Assembly (NCBI RefSeq): GCF_927798175.1
Contig: NZ_CAKMMP010000008.1
Location: forward strand, 62,001 to 126,000
DNA from: Paenibacillus sp. JJ-223
Lineage (GTDB): Bacteria > Bacillota > Bacilli > Paenibacillales > Paenibacillaceae
Direction of reading: 5' to 3'
DNA length: 64,000 nt
Part shown: one piece after another, positions 18,300 through 26,629 of the stretch
Numbering within the stretch: position 1 is the stretch's first letter
How the letters are laid out: every line of letters begins with the position of its first letter
The notes under the pieces: generated by a model
Databases searched by the model: none
Told to the model about the DNA's origin: nothing
What the model saw: only the letters and a program-made list of their open reading frames with translations
Program-made: the position numbers and the translations under genes

Positions 18300-20024
18300 C
18301 TAATCCTCAATCGTGGATAGATCGCCAGCCGGAAGATCCAGCTCCCATGCCTTCAACACACGCCGCATGATTTTGCCGGAACGGGTCTTCGGCAGTTTAT
18401 CCTTGAACTCAATTTCGCGTGGAGCAGCGTGGGCGGATAACCCTTCTTTCACAAAGCGGTAAATCTCCTCTTTAAGCTCAGGAGTAGCTTCATAGCCTTC
18501 ACGCAATGCCACAAAAGCTTTAATGATCTCCCCTCGCATGACGTCGGGTTTGCCAATAACCCCCGCCTCGGCAACAGCCGGATGCTCCACCAGCTTGCTC
18601 TCGACCTCGAAGGGACCGATGCGCTCTCCCGAGGAATTAATGACGTCGTCAATCCGCCCCTGAAACCAGAAGTACCCGTCTTCATCCATATACGCGGAGT
18701 CCCCTGAGACATACCATCCAGGCAAACGGAAATATTCCTCGTATTTGGCAGGATTGTTCCATATCTTCGCCATCATGGATGGCCAAGGGGTGCGGATGGC
18801 CAAATTCCCCATGCTATACGGAGGGAGTACCTCGCCTTGATCGTTGATGATTGCCGCCTCTACCCCTGGCAAAGGCCGTCCCATGGATCCCGGTTTGATC
18901 GGCATGCCCGGATAGTTGCATATCAGCTGTGCACCGGTTTCCGTCATCCACCACGTATCATGGATGCGCTGCCCGTACACGTTCCATCCCCAACGAACCA
19001 CTTCAGGGTTAAGCGGTTCTCCTACGGACAGCACATGGCGCAGGCTGCTGAGATCATGCCGCTTTATTTCGTCCTCTCCCGCTCCCATCAGCATACGGAA
19101 TGCAGTCGGCGCACTGTACCATACGCTTACTTTGCGTTTCTCAATGGTGCTGTACCAATCCTGCGGACTGAAACGGCCCCCGCGAATGACATTGGTTACC
19201 CCGTTCAGCCACGGAGCGAAGATACCGTAAGAAGTGCCTGTGACCCACCCCGGATCAGCCGTGCACCAGTACACATCGCCGTCGCGCAGGTCCAATACCA
19301 CTTTACCGGTGTAATAATGCTGAATCATGGCATTTTGAACGTGATAGACCCCTTTGGGTTTACCGGTGGAACCTGAGGTATAGTGAATCAATAGCCCGTC
19401 CTCGCGAGTCAGCCATTCCACTTCCATCTCGTCCGAAGCGGACGACATCTCGGCATCATAATCAACGAGCCCTTCTTCGGTCTGCGCTCCGCCGCCAACA
19501 ACGAATACATACTTGAGCTCAGGCAATTCGGAACGTTTGATCCGACCGAGCAGCTCCGGCGTCGTCACAATCGCAACCGCGCCGCTGTCTTCAAGGCGAT
19601 CCTTGACCGCCGTCTCCATGAACGCTTCAAACAGCGGGCCCACTACGGCGCCTGCCTTCAGAATGCCGAGCAGGCTGAAGTAGAGTTCAGGACTGCGGGG
19701 CATGAATATAAAAACCCTGTCTCCCTTGGCAATGCCGTATTTTCGCAGAACGTTCCCGAAGCGGTTCGATTGCTCGCTTAGATCGGCAAACGTGTATGCC
19801 TCTTCTCTTGTGGCATCGCTGTACAACAATGCGGTTCTGCCGCCTCTGCCTTCGAGCACGTGACGGTCGACCGCCTCATGCGCAATGTTTACTTTTCCGC
19901 TGGTATACCACGTAAAATGTTTCTCAACCGATTCCCAATCGAAGCGGCTTCGAGCTTCCTCGTAATCACCCAGATTGGATTCGGACACAACCGTTTGCAG
20001 CATCTCACCATGTGCTTGACTCAT
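18300..20024 (-). CDS. acsA: Acetyl-CoA synthetase (AMP-forming)
   Basis: A 574-residue ANL-family enzyme that activates acetate to acetyl-CoA through acetyl-AMP. Motifs: HYTSGSTGKPKGVYHV phosphate loop (near 215), CTADPGWVTGTSYG, WWMTETGAQ, and YVSGDSAYMDEDGYFWFQGR with the hinge. The C-terminal PKTRSGKIMRR contains the lysine that AcuA acetylates in Bacillus. ATG 20024 has GAGGAGG 9 nt upstream. It is divergent from acuA, as in B. subtilis, with a cre site in between, so glucose repression through CcpA is expected. Confidence 0.95.
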   Translation of the reverse strand: MSQAHGEMLQTVVSESNLGDYEEARSRFDWESVEKHFTWYTSGKVNIAHEAVDRHVLEGRGGRTALLYSDATREEAYTFADLSEQSNRFGNVLRKYGIAKGDRVFIFMPRSPELYFSLLGILKAGAVVGPLFEAFMETAVKDRLEDSGAVAIVTTPELLGRIKRSELPELKYVFVVGGGAQTEEGLVDYDAEMSSASDEMEVEWLTREDGLLIHYTSGSTGKPKGVYHVQNAMIQHYYTGKVVLDLRDGDVYWCTADPGWVTGTSYGIFAPWLNGVTNVIRGGRFSPQDWYSTIEKRKVSVWYSAPTAFRMLMGAGEDEIKRHDLSSLRHVLSVGEPLNPEVVRWGWNVYGQRIHDTWWMTETGAQLICNYPGMPIKPGSMGRPLPGVEAAIINDQGEVLPPYSMGNLAIRTPWPSMMAKIWNNPAKYEEYFRLPGWYVSGDSAYMDEDGYFWFQGRIDDVINSSGERIGPFEVESKLVEHPAVAEAGVIGKPDVMRGEIIKAFVALREGYEATPELKEEIYRFVKEGLSAHAAPREIEFKDKLPKTRSGKIMRRVLKAWELDLPAGDLSTIED

Positions 20025-20103
20025 GCTTGCCAGCCTCCTCAACTCGACATTTCGATTCCTTCAAAAAGGTGTTTCGCTTTGCCTTGGTGTTGACTGAACT
20101 TAC

Positions 20104-20117
20104 AGTTAGCGCTTACA
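20104..20117 (-). promoter_or_regulatory. cre site (CcpA operator) between acsA and acuA
   Basis: The minus-strand sequence TGTAAGCGCTAACT fits the catabolite-responsive element consensus TGWAARCGYTWNCW at every position. It lies 80 bp upstream of the acsA start, close to the likely promoter. The corresponding divergent region in B. subtilis is CcpA-controlled, and ccpA itself lies 2 kb away. Confidence 0.85.
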
Positions 20118-20301
20118 TTATTTAGAGAGCAACTCTCTGCATGTACCCTGTCAGGTAGCCAAAATCGGTGCAGCTTCATTCTGTATTCCAATTGTGAACG
20201 TTTTATGTCAAGGCAATTATATCAAATTGCTTCCGGGACCGTCTATGGCTTTTCATTTTTTTGATTTTTTGCTATAAGTAGGGAGGAGAGGAGCATGAAC
20301 C

Positions 20302-20934
20302 ATGGAGCATTTGAAAGAATACCACATGCGTTCCATCTTCAAGTCCGGTTTCCATATTACCGTGGAAGGCCCTTTGCCTCCTGACAGGATCGCAGCGTTG
20401 TCTTTTCATCCGGATCTGGATGCGTTCCGGCGCCCTGCCGAGCAGCAGGAAGCGTTGATGGAGATTGCAGGTTTGCCCGAAGGGCGCATCATCATCGCTC
20501 GTGAACGCGAAACGATCGTGGGTTATATTACGTTTCACTACGCCGATGAGTGTGAGCGTTGGTCTGAAGGCAGCATGGCCGATCTGATTGAATTGGGAGC
20601 TATTGAGGTAGCGGATCGGTACCGCTCGCTGGGCATCGGGAAAGAAATGCTGCTTACGGCTTTTGCGGGCGGCCAGATGGAAAGATACATCGTGTTTACG
20701 ACTGAATATTACTGGCATTGGGATTTGAAAGGCAGCGGTCTGTCCGTGTGGGATTATCGGAAAATGATGGAGCGTTTGATGCAGACCGTCGACATGACCT
20801 GGTACGCTACCGACGATCCCGAAATATGTTCGCATCCGGCCAATTGCCTGATGGTGCGTATCGGAAATAAGGTGCCTCTCGAATCCGAGCAGCAGTTCGA
20901 TCGCGTTCGTTTCCGCCACCGGTTTATGTATTGA
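20302..20934 (+). CDS. acuA: Acetoin utilization protein AcuA, GNAT protein acetyltransferase
   Basis: A 210-residue GNAT-fold enzyme similar to Bacillus AcuA, which acetylates the active-site lysine of AcsA and switches it off. The acetyl-CoA binding region is IEVADRYRSLGIGKEML (near 110), followed by the FTTEYYWHWDLKGSGLSVWDY stretch typical of AcuA. A GGAGAGGAG site precedes ATG 20302. The usual partners acuB and acuC (the deacetylase) do not follow; a terminator and the convergent mtnN gene do, so reversal would need a deacetylase encoded elsewhere. Confidence 0.92.
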   Translation: MEHLKEYHMRSIFKSGFHITVEGPLPPDRIAALSFHPDLDAFRRPAEQQEALMEIAGLPEGRIIIARERETIVGYITFHYADECERWSEGSMADLIELGAIEVADRYRSLGIGKEMLLTAFAGGQMERYIVFTTEYYWHWDLKGSGLSVWDYRKMMERLMQTVDMTWYATDDPEICSHPANCLMVRIGNKVPLESEQQFDRVRFRHRFMY

Positions 20935-20937
20935 TGC

Positions 20938-21004
20938 AAAAACCGCTATCCTTTCAACCATGTTTCATTTGAAAGACACATGGATGCAGTCATAGCGGTT
21001 TTTT
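20938..21004. terminator. Bidirectional terminator between acuA and mtnN
   Basis: AAAACCGCTAT and ATAGCGGTTTT enclose a second stem (CTTTCA...TGAAAG), with T tracts on both strands. Confidence 0.8.
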
Positions 21005-21055
21005 ACAACAATTCGCTCCCATCAAGGGCGCATTTACGATTTTATTTGCTTTCGC

Positions 21056-21751
21056 TTACATATTGGTGAGCATGTGTTCCACAATACGGTGAGAACGTTG
21101 CGACGAATGTACGGTAAACTCCGCAAAATTGACATGGGCCGAACCGTCAGCCTTATCGGACATGCCGCGCAGCACCACAAACGGCACACGATTCATGAAA
21201 CACACCTGAGCAACCGCAGCCCCTTCCATCTCGGCACAGGCGCCATCCATTTCGGCATATAACCTGCCTACCGTCTCCTTGCTGGCGATGAATTGGTCGC
21301 CTGACAACACTTTGCCGATCCGATAATGTGCCCCTTGTGCAAGGCATGCCTGTTCCGCCAGCGCAATCAATGTCTCATCGGCCGGAAAAGCCGACGTCTC
21401 CTGATAAGGGATGACGCCGCGTTCGAACCCAAGCGCGGTTACATCCATGTCATGCTGGACGCATACGGAAGAAATGACGATATCGCCGATATTCAACTCG
21501 GGATGCACCGCTCCGGCCACACCTGTAAATATAATTTTGTCTACCTGGAACCGGTCAATCAAAATTTGCGTGGTCACGGCGGCATTGACCTTGCCTACGC
21601 CTGACTTGCACACTACAATCTGTTTCCCCAGCCACTCGCCTGCGACATACGTAAGCCCGGTCTGTTTGACGGTCTCCGATCGTTTCATGCCTGCCAGCAA
21701 AAGCTCCACTTCTTCATTCATCGCACCGATTATTCCGATGGTTTCGCGCAT
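21056..21751 (-). CDS. mtnN: 5'-methylthioadenosine/S-adenosylhomocysteine nucleosidase
   Basis: A 231-residue enzyme that hydrolyses methylthioadenosine and S-adenosylhomocysteine to adenine and a thioribose derivative, recycling by-products of SAM-dependent methylation and spermidine synthesis. Seen: IGIIGAMNEEVELL at the N-terminus (first catalytic Glu), TGVAGAVHPELNIGDIV, the CAEMEGAAVAQVC motif (second Glu) and GMSDKAD with the catalytic Asp. The length is standard. It is monocistronic and convergent with acuA. Confidence 0.95.
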   Translation of the reverse strand: MRETIGIIGAMNEEVELLLAGMKRSETVKQTGLTYVAGEWLGKQIVVCKSGVGKVNAAVTTQILIDRFQVDKIIFTGVAGAVHPELNIGDIVISSVCVQHDMDVTALGFERGVIPYQETSAFPADETLIALAEQACLAQGAHYRIGKVLSGDQFIASKETVGRLYAEMDGACAEMEGAAVAQVCFMNRVPFVVLRGMSDKADGSAHVNFAEFTVHSSQRSHRIVEHMLTNM

Positions 21752-21819
21752 CCTGTCCTGCCTCCATTTGATCCAAGCCTCGTCTTGAGATTCGGACGTA
21801 TCTACTTCTTGTCAAGCAC

Positions 21820-21840
21820 AAAAGCTCCGTTTCCGGAGCT
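21820..21840 (-). terminator. ccpA terminator
   Basis: On the minus strand AGCTCCGGAAACGGAGCT is followed by TTTTG, about 95 bp past the ccpA stop. Confidence 0.55.
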
Positions 21841-21933
21841 TCGCCTGTATACTATGTAGAGAGGGAATAAATCTTCCCTTTCATCTTAATCCGGGCGGCG
21901 TCCGCCAGACGCGACATCCCTTTGCCGTCCCGT

Positions 21934-22941
21934 TTAGCCAGCGTGGCTGACAGACAAACGCAAAATCGTTTCATGCGGCAAAATCACGCGTGGATTTTCT
22001 ACGTTTTCCTTCTTCATCAGCTTGGTCAAAAGACGCATCGCCACGGCACCCAGGTCGTACATCGGTTGGGCCACCGTTGTCAGCTGAGGACGAACCATGG
22101 AGGCCATACGGATGTTGTCCACGCTAATGATCGAGAAATCATCCGGTACTTTCAAGCCTTCATCCTGAATGCTGTGGATGGCACCAATCGCCATTTCATC
22201 CGTCGCGGCAAAGATCGCAGTTGGTCTCTTCTTCAAGCCCAGGAAGTACTTCATGGCTTCCACGCCGGACTCATAGCGGTAATTTCCGATACGTACGAGA
22301 TCCTCCTGGTACTCCATACCTGCAGCTTCAAGCGCCTTCTTGTAGCCTTGGAAACGGGCATAACCGTTGGCCGGGTCTTGCAGCGTGCCGCTGATCATGG
22401 CAATTTCCTTGTGACCATGGCGAATCAGCGTATTCACCGCATCGAATGCAGCCGCCTCATGGTCGATGTCTACGGAAGGATATGCCCCCTTCTCGTCACT
22501 TGTGGCGCAAAGCACGATCGGCACGGCGGCAGACTGGAACGCCTGGATATGCTCGTCCGTCACGGTTCCGCCCATGAAGAGCAGACCGTCCACCTGTTTC
22601 TCAAGCAGCGTGTTGATAACGCGAATTTCCTTTTCCTTCTTTTTGTCCGCATTACACAAAATGATATTGTAGTGATACATATTCGCGATATCCTCGATAC
22701 CGCGGGCAATCTCGGCAAAGATGGAGTTGGAAATATCAGGGATCACAACGCCGACGGTTGTTGTCTTTTTGCTCGCCAGACCTCTGGCTACAGCATTAGG
22801 ACGATATCCCAGGCGTTCGATTGCTTCATAGACTTTTTTGCGGGTTTGAGGTTTAACATTAGGGTTATTGTTGACAACCCGTGATACTGTCGCCATGGAT
22901 ACGCCAGCTTCACGTGCTACATCATAAATGGTTACCGTCAC
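21934..22941 (-). CDS. ccpA: Catabolite control protein A
   Basis: A 335-residue LacI/GalR regulator. The N-terminal helix-turn-helix [20 protein letters not shown] and hinge [16 protein letters not shown] are near identical to Bacillus CcpA; the periplasmic-binding-type core follows ([20 protein letters not shown]). With HPr(Ser-P) or Crh it binds cre sites to repress or activate carbon genes. The first ATG at 22956 has no ribosome site, whereas GGAGAG lies 7 nt before GTG 22941, giving MTVTIYDV as in other CcpA proteins; I chose that start. The cre site by acsA is a likely target. Confidence 0.95.
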   Translation of the reverse strand: MTVTIYDVAREAGVSMATVSRVVNNNPNVKPQTRKKVYEAIERLGYRPNAVARGLASKKTTTVGVVIPDISNSIFAEIARGIEDIANMYHYNIILCNADKKKEKEIRVINTLLEKQVDGLLFMGGTVTDEHIQAFQSAAVPIVLCATSDEKGAYPSVDIDHEAAAFDAVNTLIRHGHKEIAMISGTLQDPANGYARFQGYKKALEAAGMEYQEDLVRIGNYRYESGVEAMKYFLGLKKRPTAIFAATDEMAIGAIHSIQDEGLKVPDDFSIISVDNIRMASMVRPQLTTVAQPMYDLGAVAMRLLTKLMKKENVENPRVILPHETILRLSVSHAG

Positions 22942-23033
22942 AGCACTTCTCTCCATTACCAGTAAATTTTCATACCATTTTCATTAAGATTTATATTACG
23001 ACAAATTATTGCATTAATCAATTAAAATAGGCT

Positions 23034-23381
23034 TCAATAGCCGTTTAATACACTTGTAAGCGCAGTCGAAGTAATGTTTGAATGGGAGGTATGCCATACC
23101 GCTTTCCCATTCTGCACAAGAATGGCCTGCGGCGACTCATGTTTAACCCCGAGTATTGCCTCCGTTTCATTGGAAACAGGGCGATCTTCCACAACATAGA
23201 CGATGCCATAGTCCACATTTTCGTTCGGCTGGTTCTGCAGATAATGGTCCATCTCCTGATAAGCTCTTGAACTGATTGGGCAACGAGTACTATGCTTAAA
23301 CAGAAGCAATGGTTGATTATTCGTAGCTCCCAGTGCGGAGTTAAGCTGTTCAACACTTGTCATTTTGGTCATGTAAGCCAT
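23034..23381 (-). CDS. ytxJ: Bacillithiol system redox-active protein YtxJ
   Basis: A 115-residue thioredoxin-fold protein with the YtxJ active-site segment LFKHSTRCPISSRAYQEM, where a single cysteine (CPIS) replaces the thioredoxin CxxC. YtxJ is thought to act as a monothiol bacilliredoxin-like protein, resolving bacillithiol mixed disulphides. A longer open frame exists, but ATG 23381 follows AAAGGGGG and gives the expected length. It lies just upstream of ccpA in the same orientation, with a 92-bp gap. Confidence 0.88.
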   Translation of the reverse strand: MAYMTKMTSVEQLNSALGATNNQPLLLFKHSTRCPISSRAYQEMDHYLQNQPNENVDYGIVYVVEDRPVSNETEAILGVKHESPQAILVQNGKAVWHTSHSNITSTALTSVLNGY

Positions 23382-23503
23382 TGGATATACATCCCCCTTT
23401 ATCAGGAATACCAATATGTTGAGCGTTTTCACTCTACGATATCTTAACAAAAAGTGCAGGAAAAAGCCAATTTTCATGAAAACAAGCATGAAACGCGTCA
23501 AAA

Positions 23504-23953
23504 TCAAACAGCATTCGAGAAATAACTTCTCCATGCAAAGCCGGACAATTGTCCCAGCCTGCGCTGTGTCATTTGAATCCATTCCTCGTCACCGGATTTT
23601 TGGGCATAGTTCAATATATCCAGGAGCAGGTTGATGCGTTCCTGAACGGCTTGCTGCATGCGCTCTTCCATCTCCCGATCCGACGCGTCCGGCCACGACT
23701 GAAGCATTTCGTGAAAAAGGTCGGCGAGTTCGTTCTGTTTACCGAAAGATACGTCTTGCTGCACGGGATGATCTCCCAATTTGCTGATACATTCCTTAAG
23801 GTCCGGCTTTACCGGCTGAAGAACCTCGTATGTAACGCAATCCGTGCATGCGAATACAGGCACGTTGCGAATTTCCACCTTTTTGGCATATACTACCGTT
23901 CTCATTTCCAATTCCATTACATGTCCGCACTTGCATGATTTGCGCACATCCAT
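23504..23953 (-). CDS. Hypothetical protein with an N-terminal zinc-ribbon-like motif
   Basis: A 149-residue soluble protein. Residues 5-45 hold a CKCG...CTDC pattern with a strand-rich spacer (MELEMRTVVYAKKVEIRNV), like the YgiT/MqsA-type zinc ribbon. The rest is predicted helical and acidic, with no DNA-binding motif that I can name. GTG 23956 or ATG 23953 could start it; GAGG lies close by. It is upstream of ytxJ on the same strand with a 120-bp gap. Function unknown. Confidence 0.65.
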   Translation of the reverse strand: MDVRKSCKCGHVMELEMRTVVYAKKVEIRNVPVFACTDCVTYEVLQPVKPDLKECISKLGDHPVQQDVSFGKQNELADLFHEMLQSWPDASDREMEERMQQAVQERINLLLDILNYAQKSGDEEWIQMTQRRLGQLSGFAWRSYFSNAV

Positions 23954-24186
23954 CACCTCATTCGTTCTTTGCTCATGAATAGTTCATTCGACCTTTTTCG
24001 GCGCAAATCCTGCCCAAAACCACAAATTAAACAAATTACCACCATCCCCAGAAGATGGTACCTTATGAGGAAAGCATACATCGACACGAATCGTTGTACC
24101 GACGAAAATGCTGACCGTGAAGCCGTCCACAAAATTTGTTACAATAAATCGCGATGGTGAACACGTTCAATAAAGGAGAGATGATC

Positions 24187-24714
24187 ATGAGATTAACCGG
24201 TAAGAAAGTTATCGCCCTTGTCGATGAAGAATTCGAGGATTTGGAGCTATGGTACCCGGTCCATCGGGTTCGTGAGGAAGGTGCGGAAGTGCATCTGGCC
24301 GGCGAAAAAAAAGGAAAAACCTACATTGGAAAATACGGCGTTCCAGCCGAGGCCGAATACAGCTTCGACGAACTGGAAAGCTCGCAATATGACGGCATTC
24401 TCGTTCCCGGGGGATGGGCGCCGGACAAGCTGCGCCGATATCCGAAGGTGCTTGAGCTGGTCCGCGAAATGCATGCCGACCGCAAACCCATCGGTCAAAT
24501 CTGCCATGCGGGCTGGGTACTGATCTCAGCCAAAATTTTGGAAGGCGTTACGGTAACCTCTACGCCAGGCATTCGGGACGACATGGAAAATGCCGGAGCG
24601 ATCTGGAAGGATGAGGCGGTAGTCGTAGATGGCCATATCATCTCGGCCCGCCGTCCTCCCGACCTGCCTCCCTATGGCAAAGCGTTCTGCGATGCGCTCG
24701 CGAATAACCAATAA
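24187..24714 (+). CDS. DJ-1/PfpI family type 1 glutamine amidotransferase-like protein
   Basis: A 175-residue protein of the DJ-1/PfpI superfamily, close to Bacillus general stress proteins YraA and YfkM. VIALVDEEFEDLELWYPV carries the conserved acidic residue near 15, and QICHAGWVLISA has the nucleophilic cysteine followed by His near 105. Members have been reported as proteases or as glyoxal/methylglyoxal-detoxifying deglycases. AAAGGAG is 8 nt before ATG 24187, better than for the upstream ATG 24181. Monocistronic. Confidence 0.87.
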   Translation: MRLTGKKVIALVDEEFEDLELWYPVHRVREEGAEVHLAGEKKGKTYIGKYGVPAEAEYSFDELESSQYDGILVPGGWAPDKLRRYPKVLELVREMHADRKPIGQICHAGWVLISAKILEGVTVTSTPGIRDDMENAGAIWKDEAVVVDGHIISARRPPDLPPYGKAFCDALANNQ

Positions 24715-24820
24715 TGACATCGCAACTTGGTTGACCGTCTGAAAACGCATATGCCAAACAGGCCGGACCGCTCCTTTTGCCCGTTAAAAGGCGTTTTATG
24801 GATGGCGGCCAATAAATGAA

Positions 24821-24870
24821 CGAGCACCCAACCCGGTTTGGCTAAATCGGGTTGGGTGCTCGTCGTTTTT
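24821..24870. terminator. Terminator between the PfpI gene and ptsI
   Basis: CGAGCACCCAACCCG and CGGGTTGGGTGCTCG form a perfect 15-bp stem; the T tract is better on the plus strand. It touches the ptsI stop codon. Confidence 0.85.
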
Positions 24871-26629
24871 ACGATGCATTCGAATCGTTTTGTTCGTCAG
24901 GACTGCAATTGGCGTTATTGAAGGCTTGCAGTCTCTCCTCGATCTCTTCGCTAGTGCGAAGGCCGAAACATGCTCTCGCCGTTTCTTTCGCTGTGCTAGC
25001 CGTCGTGTTCAGGGCCCGGTGTTTGACCCGCAGGAGAGACTGGGGCGACATGCTCAAATTGAAAATGCCAAGCTCCAGCCAGAGCGGTATGGACCGCTCG
25101 TCTCCCGCCATTTCGCCGCAGACGCTGATTCCGATTCCCGCACGGTGCGCCGCTTCCGCCGTTGTGCGCAGCATCCGCAGCACCGCAGGATGATACGGAT
25201 GGTACATGTGGGCAATCTGTTCGTTCATGCGGTCAACGGCGAGGACATACTGTACCAGGTCGTTCGTGCCGATGCTGAAAAAGTCCGCTTCCTCTGCCAG
25301 CAAGTCGGCAATCATGACGGCGGCCGGCACCTCGATCATGATGCCGACCTGAATATGCGGATCGTAAGGCAATCCGCGCTCATCCAGATCATGCATCGCT
25401 TCGCGCAAAATCGCATTGGCTTGTCTGAGTTCTTCCACGGAAGAGATCATCGGATACATGACCTTGACGTTGCCGGCAGCGCTGGCACGCAAAATGGCCG
25501 TAAGCTGCGTTTTGAACAGGTCTCTACGGTCCAGGCTTATGCGAATGGCACGATATCCGAGGAATGGATTATCTTCTTCAGGCAATTCAAAATAGTCCAA
25601 CTGCTTGTCTCCGCCGATGTCCAGCGTTCGGATGACGACAGATTGGCCTGCGGTTTTTTCCGCAACAAGCCGATACACCTCATATTGCTCCTGCTCGCCA
25701 GGGAACGTCGCCCGGTCCATGTACAGAAACTCGGTCCGAAACAGTCCGACCCCCTTGGCTCCGTGCTTCAGCGCAAGCTCCAGTTCTTTCACGGAGCTGA
25801 TATTGGATGCCAGGTGCAGCGTTTCTCCGTCCTTCGTAACGGCGTCCACCGTGGCAAGCACTTGCAATTGCTCTTTTTTCTTTTGCTGCTGGGCGCGGAG
25901 CACCGTATACCTTTCCACCGTTTTGCGGTCAGGCTCCGTAAACACCAAGCCGTTATCGCCATCGACAATCAGCAGGTCTCCGGTCTCCACCGGCATGCCA
26001 AGGTTCGCTTCCAGTCCGGAAACGAGCGGTATGCCCAGTGCGCGGGCCATGATGGCCGAGTGAGACGTTTTGCCGCCAATCAAGGTCACGATGCCCAGCA
26101 CGTAGGTTGGATTCAGATGCGCCAATTGGGAAGGCGACAGCTCCTTCGCCACCAAAATGTACGGCTGGGTATCCGAAGGAAGCGTAATTTCGGGCGCTCC
26201 CAGCAGATGCTTCAGGAGCCGATTGCCGACGTCCTTGATATCGATGGCCCGTTCCTTCATGTATTCGTCATCCAACAGATCGAACATGGTGACGAAATGG
26301 TCGATCGCTTCTTTGACCGCCACTTCGGCCGCCTTGTACTGACGTTCGATGATCCCGCGGATTTCGTTCATGAACACCGGGTCTTCAAGGATGGCCAAAT
26401 GGGCATCGAAGATGCTCGATTCCTCCGGACCGACTACTTCCTTGAACTCGTTTTTGATGTTTTCGATCTCGTCCTTCGATGTCCGTATTCCCTCATACAG
26501 TCGTTCGAATTCCTGGGCAAGGTCTACCGAGTCCATCTTCTGATCCGGCAGGTCCCACTCCCAGCTGGGCAGGACAAATGCTTTGCCGATCGCTATCCCT
26601 GCAGCGCCATTGATGCCTTCTATCTTCAT
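24869..26629 (-). CDS. ptsI: PTS enzyme I, phosphoenolpyruvate-protein phosphotransferase
   Basis: A 586-residue cytosolic enzyme that takes phosphate from PEP and passes it to HPr. The swivelling-domain motif GGKTSHSAIMARALGIP (near 190) carries the phosphorylated histidine. The C-terminal PEP-binding barrel has FLYMDR, GTNDLVQYVLAVDR and the active cysteine in ISVCGEMAGD. The ATG overlaps the stop of the IICBA gene by 4 nt (ATGA), so translation is probably coupled. No ptsH lies in the operon, unlike ptsGHI of B. subtilis. Confidence 0.96.
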   Translation of the reverse strand: MKIEGINGAAGIAIGKAFVLPSWEWDLPDQKMDSVDLAQEFERLYEGIRTSKDEIENIKNEFKEVVGPEESSIFDAHLAILEDPVFMNEIRGIIERQYKAAEVAVKEAIDHFVTMFDLLDDEYMKERAIDIKDVGNRLLKHLLGAPEITLPSDTQPYILVAKELSPSQLAHLNPTYVLGIVTLIGGKTSHSAIMARALGIPLVSGLEANLGMPVETGDLLIVDGDNGLVFTEPDRKTVERYTVLRAQQQKKKEQLQVLATVDAVTKDGETLHLASNISSVKELELALKHGAKGVGLFRTEFLYMDRATFPGEQEQYEVYRLVAEKTAGQSVVIRTLDIGGDKQLDYFELPEEDNPFLGYRAIRISLDRRDLFKTQLTAILRASAAGNVKVMYPMISSVEELRQANAILREAMHDLDERGLPYDPHIQVGIMIEVPAAVMIADLLAEEADFFSIGTNDLVQYVLAVDRMNEQIAHMYHPYHPAVLRMLRTTAEAAHRAGIGISVCGEMAGDERSIPLWLELGIFNLSMSPQSLLRVKHRALNTTASTAKETARACFGLRTSEEIEERLQAFNNANCSPDEQNDSNAS

